This document shows, piece by piece, positions 1 to 6,475 of a DNA stretch of 16,834 nt. Below the pieces are notes generated by a model, which saw only the letters and a list, made by a program, of their open reading frames with translations, did not search any database and was not told the DNA's origin. Origin of the DNA: Bacteroidales bacterium UBA1757. GTDB taxonomy: Bacteria; Bacteroidota; Bacteroidia; Bacteroidales; UBA1402. The stretch covers positions 1,038 to 17,871 of the forward strand of contig DCHH01000035.1 of NCBI GenBank assembly GCA_002315625.1, in the 5' to 3' direction. Both the position numbers and the translations under genes were made by a program. Every line of letters starts with the position of its first letter. Positions within the stretch are counted from its first letter, which is position 1.

Positions 1-939
1 CGTGAATGTGAGCAACTTCTTGAAAAAAAGCCCGATATTGTTACTCCTAACGGCTTCGAGGACGATTTTGTCCTGCCCGCACAAGAGGCAGTGACGGCAC
101 GGAAGAAAGCACGGGCAAAGCTTATTGAAGTAGCTGAGGCTGTGATAGGTTATACATTGGCTGAAGATACAATGCTTTTGGCAACAGCTGGCCGGTACGA
201 GTTCCATAACAAGGGATTGGATGCCTTTATCGACAGTCTTAATGTTCTTAACCACAGGGAAGATTTGCAGCGTAATGTCGTCGCTTACATTCTTGTGCCG
301 GGCGACGTGTCGGCTCCCCGCAGCGAAGTGTTAGACAACCTTTCACGGTTACAGAGTCAAGAGCCTCTACAGTCTGTCTATCATCCGTATAACCCGCATT
401 GGATGAACAATATAGAGAATGACAGAATCCTCAATGCCATCAAGGGGCTGCAACTGCTGAATAGCAGGGAAAGCAAGGTGAAGGTGATATTTGTTCCCTG
501 TTATCTGCATGGCGACGACGGTATTTTCAATATGAACTATTACGACTTGCTGCAAGGTTTTGACCTGACGGCATTCCTGTCGTATTATGAGCCGTGGGGC
601 TATACACCATTAGAGAGCATTGCTTACTCGATTCCTACGATTACGACCTCGCTTTCGGGTTTTGGCGACTGGGCTAAGACCCTTCCCGGTTTGACCGGCG
701 GCATAGAGTCAGGTGTCGGGGTAATCGAGCGCACCGATTTGAATTATAGTGAAACAGTGGCTAATGCTGCTGATATCTATTTACATTTCAGTAAGTTGAA
801 TGAATTTGAGGTCGATCGCTTGAGAGACGGAGCCCGTGAGATTTCCAGAAAGGCTCTGTGGAGTTCGTTCATCCGGTATTACGAAGATGCATTCAAAAAA
901 GCGGACAGTAACAATAAACCATTGAATCAAATATTTTAA
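1..939 (+). CDS. Glycogen synthase, GT3-like (5' partial)
   Basis: This is the C-terminal part of a glycosyltransferase; the reading frame is open from base 1, so the start lies upstream and 312 codons are visible. The product would extend alpha-1,4-glucan chains from a nucleotide-sugar donor in the cytoplasm. Two signatures resemble the eukaryote-type GT3 glycogen synthases also found in Bacteroidetes. The first is PDIVTPNGF near the window start. The second, at 586-672, reads YEPWGYTPLES followed by TTSLSGFGDW. It contains the E-x7-E pair of retaining GT-B enzymes (Glu codons at 589 and 613). The stop is TAA at 937-939. The next gene, a glucan phosphorylase, starts 29 bp on with no promoter seen between, which suggests one glycogen operon. 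The donor (UDP- or ADP-glucose) cannot be read from this fragment. Family call is firm; the symbol is left empty because GT3 enzymes differ from classical GlgA. Confidence 0.88.
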   Translation, partial: RECEQLLEKKPDIVTPNGFEDDFVLPAQEAVTARKKARAKLIEVAEAVIGYTLAEDTMLLATAGRYEFHNKGLDAFIDSLNVLNHREDLQRNVVAYILVPGDVSAPRSEVLDNLSRLQSQEPLQSVYHPYNPHWMNNIENDRILNAIKGLQLLNSRESKVKVIFVPCYLHGDDGIFNMNYYDLLQGFDLTAFLSYYEPWGYTPLESIAYSIPTITTSLSGFGDWAKTLPGLTGGIESGVGVIERTDLNYSETVANAADIYLHFSKLNEFEVDRLRDGAREISRKALWSSFIRYYEDAFKKADSNNKPLNQIF

Positions 940-968
940 CCAATAAGGCACAATAAACCATTTTTCAA

Positions 969-3530
969 ATGAAGACGAAAAACTGTACAAATCAACCGCA
1001 ATGGACATCAATCAATGTTGGTGCTTCATTGCCGAAAGGACTTGAAAAACTTCAGGAAATCTCCAATAACTATTGGTGGACCTGGAATCCGGATGTGGTC
1101 TATCTGTTCCGGAGCATAGATGAACAACTCTGGTACGAAAGTGGTGCCAACCCGGTTCTTTTCCTTGAAAGACTCAGCTATCAGAAGCTTGAGGAAATGA
1201 CTCAAGAAGGGTCGTTCATGCGTAAGGTGGATGCAATTTATAAGCGCTTCAAAAACTATATGCAGCAGCCGCATCGTACCGATAAGCCTTCGGTTGCATA
1301 TTTCAGTATGGAATATGGTATTTCTGAAGTGCTAAAGATATATTCGGGCGGTCTGGGTATTCTGGCCGGTGACTATATTAAGGAGGCTTCTGACTGCAAT
1401 GTCGATTTGACGGCTATAGGTTTTCTCTATCGTCAGGGCTATTTCACCCAAGGACTTTCGATGGACGGTCAGCAGATTGCAATCTATGAGAACCAGAACT
1501 TCAACAAGCTCCCACTTACACAGCTTAAGAATGAAGACGGTACACCTATGACAATGACAGTGGATTATCCGGGATATCAGGTCCATTGCTATATATGGCT
1601 TGCCAAGGTCGGCCGTACGGATCTCTACCTGATGGATACCGACCATCCGCTCAATAGTGAATATGACAGGCAGATTACCTACCAGTTGTACGGTGGTGAC
1701 TGGGAGAACCGTATGAAACAGGAGTACTTGTTGGGCCTTGGCGGTATTCAGCTGCTTAAAATGCTGGGTATCAAGAAGGATGTCTATCATGCAAACGAGG
1801 GACATGCCGCTCTGCTCACCATTCAGCGTATGGTTGACTACATTCATGATGAGCACCTTACATTCAATGAGGCTCTTGAAGTGGTTCGTGCCTCATCGCT
1901 TTATACTTGCCACACCCCGGTTCCTGCCGGACATGACAAGTTCGAAGAGGGACTCTTCCGCAAGTATATGTTTGATTATGCCGAGAAACTTGGAATTACA
2001 TGGGATGAGTTGATGGATATGGGACGTGAGAATCCCGGCGACCATAACGAGAAGTTCAGCATGAGTGTGGTTGCATGTAACACCTGCCAGGAGGTGAACG
2101 GTGTTTCGTGGCTCCATGGTGAGGTCTCAAAGAAAATGTTCGCTCCCATCTGGAAGGGTTATTTCCCTGAAGAGACACATGTCGGATATGTTACCAATGG
2201 TGTGCACATGCCGACTTGGGCAGCCGCAGAATGGAGGGAGGTCTATGACAATGCGTTCGGGCCCAACTGGATGAGCGACCAGTCGAATACCGATATCTGG
2301 AGAAAAATTTACGAAGTGCCCGACGAGGTTATCTGGAAGGCCCGTAAGGCTCGTAAGTCCAAGCTTATCGATTATATCAACGGTAAGTATCGTACAAATT
2401 GGCTGAAGAGTCAGAACGACCCGTCACGTACAATTTCGACTTTGGAGAAAATCAATCCCAATGCGCTGATGATTGGTTTCGGACGTCGTTTTGCCACCTA
2501 CAAACGTGCTCATCTGCTGTTCACCGACCTGGCTCGTCTGTCCAAGATCGTGAACAATCCCGACTTCCCGGTTCAGTTCGTCTTTACTGGCAAGGCCCAC
2601 CCGGCAGATGGTGGCGGTCAGGGACTTATCCGCCGTATCGTGGAAATCTCACGTATGCCGGAGTTCCAAGGCAAGGTGATTTTCCTTGAAAACTACGATA
2701 TCGGTCTGGCCAAGCGTCTGATTTCGGGTGTTGATATCTGGCTGAATACCCCGACACGACCTCTTGAGGCTTCGGGAACAAGCGGACAGAAGGCCGAAAT
2801 GAACGGCGTACTCAACTTCTCGGTCCTTGACGGCTGGTGGTTGGAGGGTTATCGTCCGGGTGCGGGATGGGCTCTGACCGAAAAGAGGACTTATCAGAAC
2901 CAGGCTTACCAGGATCAGCTCGATGCTGTGACGATTTACTCACTGCTTGAGAATGAGATAGTTCCGTTGTACTATGCACGTAATAGCAAGGGTTATTCAC
3001 CTGAGTGGATTATGTACATTAAGAACTCGATTGCCCAGATTGCTCCCCGTTTCACTACTAAGCGCATGATGGACGACTACTACGACCGTTTCTACAACAA
3101 GCTGGCTAAGCGTTCGGCATTCATTAAGGCCGACAACTATGCCAAGGCCCGTGAGATTGTGGCATGGAAAGAGCAGGTGGCTAAGGCTTGGGATAAAATC
3201 AATGTTGTGAAGACCGAGATTCCTGAGAATATTTATAAGGATCCTAAGGTTGGTGATGAATTCCTTATTTCGGCTCTGCTTGATGTATCTGAGGCTGGAA
3301 TCAGCTCCGGCATCGGTGTGGAACTTGTGGCAAAGGAGACTGATTTTGAGGGAAATGAACACTTCATCAGCATTGAACTCAATCAGGTGACTGCTGATGA
3401 CGGAAAGATGCGGTTCGAGACCAACTATAAGCTGCAGAAGGCCGGTACATACAACTATTCGTTCCGTATGTTCCCCAAGAACGCCGACCTGCCTCACCGC
3501 ATGGACTTCTGCTACGTCCGCTGGTTCTGA
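969..3530 (+). CDS. glgP: Alpha-glucan phosphorylase (GT35, DUF3417 type)
   Basis: This 853-residue enzyme releases glucose-1-phosphate from the non-reducing ends of glycogen or maltodextrin, using pyridoxal phosphate. An N-terminal DUF3417-like segment (about 15-110, with NYWWTWNPDV) precedes the phosphorylase core, which begins at FSMEYGISEVLKIYSGGLG. Core motifs include PVPAGHDKF, TNGVHMPTW, GRRFATYKRAHLL and FTGKAHPADGGGQ. The PLP-binding region is EASGTSGQKAEMNG, with Lys608 as the expected cofactor lysine. The last 90 or so residues form an extra beta-rich tail ending in CYVRWF. The length and domain order fit the short-type 'alpha-glucan family phosphorylase' of many Bacteroidetes, not the classical MalP/GlgP type. 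The ATG follows AT-rich sequence with no clear Shine-Dalgarno site, which is normal for the phylum. It sits directly behind glycogen synthase, so synthesis and mobilisation are probably co-transcribed. Confidence 0.93.
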   Translation: MKTKNCTNQPQWTSINVGASLPKGLEKLQEISNNYWWTWNPDVVYLFRSIDEQLWYESGANPVLFLERLSYQKLEEMTQEGSFMRKVDAIYKRFKNYMQQPHRTDKPSVAYFSMEYGISEVLKIYSGGLGILAGDYIKEASDCNVDLTAIGFLYRQGYFTQGLSMDGQQIAIYENQNFNKLPLTQLKNEDGTPMTMTVDYPGYQVHCYIWLAKVGRTDLYLMDTDHPLNSEYDRQITYQLYGGDWENRMKQEYLLGLGGIQLLKMLGIKKDVYHANEGHAALLTIQRMVDYIHDEHLTFNEALEVVRASSLYTCHTPVPAGHDKFEEGLFRKYMFDYAEKLGITWDELMDMGRENPGDHNEKFSMSVVACNTCQEVNGVSWLHGEVSKKMFAPIWKGYFPEETHVGYVTNGVHMPTWAAAEWREVYDNAFGPNWMSDQSNTDIWRKIYEVPDEVIWKARKARKSKLIDYINGKYRTNWLKSQNDPSRTISTLEKINPNALMIGFGRRFATYKRAHLLFTDLARLSKIVNNPDFPVQFVFTGKAHPADGGGQGLIRRIVEISRMPEFQGKVIFLENYDIGLAKRLISGVDIWLNTPTRPLEASGTSGQKAEMNGVLNFSVLDGWWLEGYRPGAGWALTEKRTYQNQAYQDQLDAVTIYSLLENEIVPLYYARNSKGYSPEWIMYIKNSIAQIAPRFTTKRMMDDYYDRFYNKLAKRSAFIKADNYAKAREIVAWKEQVAKAWDKINVVKTEIPENIYKDPKVGDEFLISALLDVSEAGISSGIGVELVAKETDFEGNEHFISIELNQVTADDGKMRFETNYKLQKAGTYNYSFRMFPKNADLPHRMDFCYVRWF

Positions 3531-3560
3531 CCCGTCATCCCGGGCTTGACCCGGGATCCC
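3531..3560. repeat. Short GC-rich palindromic intergenic repeat
   Basis: Directly after the glgP stop lies a perfect inverted repeat: ATCCCGGG (3537-3544), loop CTTGA, CCCGGGAT (3550-3557). It is preceded by CCCGTC. A T-run does not follow, so it is not a standard terminator. The block closely resembles a dispersed intergenic palindrome seen in many bacterial genomes, which gives 'PGQARDD' when read through on the opposite strand. That it is a dispersed copy here is inferred from resemblance; only one copy is visible in the window. Confidence 0.6.
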
Positions 3561-3575
3561 TATAAATAAGGTACT

Positions 3576-4343
3576 ATGCTGATAAAACTTTACGATAACA
3601 ATCCCGATATGAGGGCCGTCCGTCGCGTAGTGAATGTGCTGCGCGACGGCGGCATAATCATATACCCGACCGATACGATTTACGCTATCGGCTGCGACAT
3701 ATTCCATGCCAGGGCTGTCGAGAAGATTTGTCAGATCAAGGGGGTACAACCGGCAAAGGCCAACCTGTCCTTTATCTGTCAGGACCTTAGCCACATAAGC
3801 GAGTATGCCCGTATCAGTAACACGGTGTTCAAGCTGATGAAGCGCAATACTCCCGGGCCTTTTACCTTTATTTTGAACGGTAGCAGCAACCTGCCCAAGA
3901 CTTTCAAGCAGAAGAATACGGTGGGAATCCGTGTGCCTGACAATTCAATAGTCCGTGCCATTGTCGAGGAGTTGGGTAACCCGCTTATGACTGCGTCCCT
4001 GAAGGACTATGAGGGATGGGCATTGGCACTTGATGAAATGGACAATGAACAGCCGCAGCGGCAGCAGCGTCAGCAGAGCAAGGAGAATGCGGCTTGGAAG
4101 CGACGTCATGTCAACGACTGGCAGATGGATGACCAGGAGCCTGTAGCCAGTGACTTCAGAGATGATGACGATACCCCGATTGAGTATTCCACAGACCCGG
4201 AACTGATTGACGAGCGTTACGGCCGTCTGGTGGATTTCGTAATCGACGGCGGTATGGGTGGGGCAGAGCCCTCAACAGTAGTGGATTGCACCGCCGACGA
4301 ACCGGTAATCGTCCGCCAGGGCGTAGGCCAACTAGTGTTGTAG
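3576..4343 (+). CDS. YciO/YrdC/Sua5-family protein with internal insertion
   Basis: This 255-residue protein belongs to the YrdC/Sua5 fold. Members bind ATP and threonine, and true TsaC/Sua5 enzymes make the threonylcarbamoyl-AMP used for the t6A modification of ANN-decoding tRNAs. The N-terminal part (about 12-142) has GGIIIYPTDTIYAIGCD, NTPGPFTFIL, VGIRVPDN and PLMTASL. The run IKGVQPAKANLSFICQDLS and the RVP..P/N pattern look closer to E. coli YciO than to TsaC, so a role in t6A is possible but not certain. The C-terminal part (about 206-255) has LVDFVIDGGMGG, STVVDCT and VRQGVGQL. Between them, residues 144-203 form a hydrophilic, Gln/Arg- then Asp-rich stretch that looks like an insertion. 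The gene lies 45 bp after glgP, across the palindromic repeat, and ends in TAG. Confidence 0.85.
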   Translation: MLIKLYDNNPDMRAVRRVVNVLRDGGIIIYPTDTIYAIGCDIFHARAVEKICQIKGVQPAKANLSFICQDLSHISEYARISNTVFKLMKRNTPGPFTFILNGSSNLPKTFKQKNTVGIRVPDNSIVRAIVEELGNPLMTASLKDYEGWALALDEMDNEQPQRQQRQQSKENAAWKRRHVNDWQMDDQEPVASDFRDDDDTPIEYSTDPELIDERYGRLVDFVIDGGMGGAEPSTVVDCTADEPVIVRQGVGQLVL

Positions 4344-4529
4344 CAAGGCCTGCAGTTGCGAAATTCGAACTGTAACCATGTTCGCAGTTGGTACAAGCCC
4401 CCACTGGGGGCCGACCCGCAGGGGGCGGGGGGATAGATAAGGAGGAACGGCGAAGCAAGTTACGTTACCCAACGGAACGTCAAGAGCGAAAAAAAAGGCC
4501 GAGCGAAGCAAGGCCGAAAAATTAATAAA
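4344..4529. repeat. Repeat-rich GC-biased leader before the RelA/SpoT gene
   Basis: This 186-bp non-coding stretch is packed with small repeats. CAGTT and AACTG arms (4353-4372) enclose a bulged hairpin. A perfect GCCCCCA/TGGGGGC palindrome lies at 4397-4411, within a very G-rich block up to 4432. A hairpin at 4462-4480 pairs ACGTT-CC with GG-AACGT around one bulged A. The 10-mer GCGAAGCAAG occurs at 4450-4459 and 4503-4512, and AAGGCCGA at 4495-4502 and 4510-4517. No Bacteroidetes promoter consensus is evident. It could be a dispersed intergenic element or a structured 5' leader of the downstream gene; I cannot decide which. Confidence 0.5.
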
Positions 4530-6407
4530 ATGAACGAACAAGAATGGCAAGAAGCCGCCCAGAGGGCCGAAGAGGTCTTTCAGGTGATGTCTTCAAGGGT
4601 GACTCCCGAAGAAGTAGAACTTATTCGCAAGGCATACGCCTTCGCAGCCGAGGCCCACAAGGACCAGCGCCGCCAGAGCGGTGAGCCATACATCACTCAC
4701 CCGATAGCTGTGGCACGAATCGTGGCCGTAGAGCTTGAACTGGGCGCAAACCCGGTGTGTGCCGCTTTTCTCCACGATGTGGTCGAGGATACTCCCCACC
4801 CAATCGAGGAAATACGTGAACAGTTTGGAGATGATGTGGCATTCCTTGTCAAGGTGGTAACCAAGAAAAAGGGCAACAACTACGAGGCTTCCAAGCAGAT
4901 AGACAACTATCGACAGATTCTTGATTCTGTCCACTACGATGTACGGGCATTGATGGTGAAACTTGCCGACCGCCTTCACAATATGCGAACACTTTCGAGC
5001 AAGCGCCCGGAAAAGCAGATGAAGATAGCTGGAGAAACCGACTACTTCTATGCCCCGCTTGCCACCCGTCTGGGACTTTACCCGATTAAGACGGAATTGG
5101 AGAATCTATCGTTCAAGTACCGCTGTCCAAAGGAGTTTCAGATGATGCAGGAGGCGCTCGACAACGACAAGAAGGCAATGCTGCCCGGTCTGGAGTCGTT
5201 CATGAAGCGCATTGAGCAGTTGCTTGACCTTCGCGGAATGAAGGTGCGTACCGAAATCCGTTACCGTCAGCCCTACAATGTTTGGCGAAAGATGCGCAAT
5301 TCGGGCCGTGATTTCAACCATGTCGATGGCAAGCGGTATCTTCGTATCGTCTATGATGATTTTAGAGGGTGGCCCGAGAAGGATACTTCACTGTACATAT
5401 ATTCTTGTCTTACAGACTATTTTAAAGAGCGTCCGGGAAGTCTGGTCAACTACATTGATGCCCCGAAGGAAAATGGCTATCAGAGTTTCCATATTGTGCT
5501 GCTCTCTCCGCAGGGTACTTGGGAGGAAATCCATATCTCTTCGGAGCGGATGATTCGTCACTCCCGTCTGGGATGTATAGCCGAGCGTAACGAAGGCGAC
5601 ATTTCGCGCTGGATTGAGAAGTTCCGCGGCGTCTTGCAGGATATTGCTGCCCACGGTCGTGAACTTGCTTTCATGGAAGGCGTGACGTCGTCTTTCTATA
5701 ACGATGATATTCTGGTGTTTACACCGCAGGGCAAGGGCGTAATCCTGCCGAAGAATGCTACAGTCCTTGACTTCGCCTTTGAAATCCATAGCGATTTGGG
5801 ACAGCATGCCCAGTTCGCCCGAATTAATGGAAAACTATCTTCTGTAAAAACCGTATTGCATCGTGGAGAGTGTGTTGAGGTGGGTGCAAACGAGACCATC
5901 GAACCCAAGTGGGACTGGCTTGGTGCGGTCTCGACCTATAAGGCTAAGCGCCATTTGCTCTCGGTACTCCGTCATCAGGATAAACTGCCATATACCCGCT
6001 GTCCGAAATGTCACCCTCTTCCCGGCGACGAGGTTATTGGATTCAAGCAGGGTGATACGACAACTATCCACAAGCGCGACTGCCTTGTGGCCATACAGCA
6101 GGCCAGTGAGCATGGTGATGCCATTGTTGATGTCGTTTTTGAGGAACACCGCAATTTCCTGTATCCCGTTCGCTTGCAGGTGCTGGCCGTTGACCGTTAC
6201 CACCTGCTGAGCGACCTTGTTGAGTGTATCACTACTCAGCAAAGGTTGTCAATGGATGCATTTAACATCAAATCGCAGGATCAGATTGTAACTTGTGCTA
6301 TTGATTTCTCAGTTCGTTCGGCATTCCAACTGGAGGGTGTAATCAATTCCATCACACAGATTAGCGGCGTAGAGGAAGTTTCCCGCCTGCAGGTATCTAA
6401 AGATTAA
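4530..6407 (+). CDS. RelA/SpoT homolog; hydrolase intact, synthetase degenerate
   Basis: This 625-residue long RSH protein acts on the alarmone (p)ppGpp. The HD hydrolase domain (about 30-195) keeps SGEPYITHP, the H82-D83/E86-D87 pair in HDVVEDT, KLADRLHNMRTL and LGLYPIKTELENLSF. The synthetase domain (about 235-350) is weakly conserved. The GRPKH..Y motif reads IRYRQPYNVWRKM. The expected acidic residue of the 'DLIAIR' segment falls on Gly267, although Asp266 is one place away. EIQIRT reads EIHISS, and the AAHW segment is gone. The rest is a TGS domain (about 393-455), a helical linker, a zinc-finger/conserved-Cys domain (C491, C494, H514, C518) and a C-terminal ACT domain (about 545-622). 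I infer a SpoT-like hydrolase or regulator more than a net synthetase. The upstream leader is repeat-rich, and the gene ends at a terminator shared with convergent rpsA. Confidence 0.9.
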   Translation: MNEQEWQEAAQRAEEVFQVMSSRVTPEEVELIRKAYAFAAEAHKDQRRQSGEPYITHPIAVARIVAVELELGANPVCAAFLHDVVEDTPHPIEEIREQFGDDVAFLVKVVTKKKGNNYEASKQIDNYRQILDSVHYDVRALMVKLADRLHNMRTLSSKRPEKQMKIAGETDYFYAPLATRLGLYPIKTELENLSFKYRCPKEFQMMQEALDNDKKAMLPGLESFMKRIEQLLDLRGMKVRTEIRYRQPYNVWRKMRNSGRDFNHVDGKRYLRIVYDDFRGWPEKDTSLYIYSCLTDYFKERPGSLVNYIDAPKENGYQSFHIVLLSPQGTWEEIHISSERMIRHSRLGCIAERNEGDISRWIEKFRGVLQDIAAHGRELAFMEGVTSSFYNDDILVFTPQGKGVILPKNATVLDFAFEIHSDLGQHAQFARINGKLSSVKTVLHRGECVEVGANETIEPKWDWLGAVSTYKAKRHLLSVLRHQDKLPYTRCPKCHPLPGDEVIGFKQGDTTTIHKRDCLVAIQQASEHGDAIVDVVFEEHRNFLYPVRLQVLAVDRYHLLSDLVECITTQQRLSMDAFNIKSQDQIVTCAIDFSVRSAFQLEGVINSITQISGVEEVSRLQVSKD

Positions 6408-6425
6408 AGTACCAAGAACACAAAA

Positions 6426-6457
6426 AAATAGGGTGGCCCCGAAAGGTCACCCTATTT
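6426..6457. terminator. Bidirectional terminator between RSH gene and rpsA
   Basis: A 13-bp stem (AAATAGGGTG then G-T wobble and CC/GG) closes a six-base CCGAAA loop. An A-run at 6422-6428 gives a U-tract for minus-strand transcripts, and CTATTTCTG follows on the plus strand. It lies 18 bp from both convergent stop codons, which supports a shared rho-independent terminator. Confidence 0.85.
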
Positions 6458-6475
6458 CTGTATTCGACAGAGTTA

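Noticed and set aside
2997..3794. 265-codon minus-strand open frame across the glgP end and the YciO gene start
   Set aside because: It is antisense to two well-supported genes, and the only familiar piece (PGQARDD) comes from the palindromic intergenic repeat being translated.
4397..4432. Possible G-quadruplex in the leader of the RelA/SpoT gene
   Set aside because: Only three separate G-tracts are present (4406-4410, 4421-4425, 4427-4432). A standard four-tract pattern is missing, and the palindrome offers competing pairing.
4156..4550. Two overlapping minus-strand frames of 100 and 72 codons across the repeat-rich leader
   Set aside because: Their Pro/Arg-rich sequence is what GC-rich repeats give when translated, they overlap the ends of two real genes, and there are no start signals.
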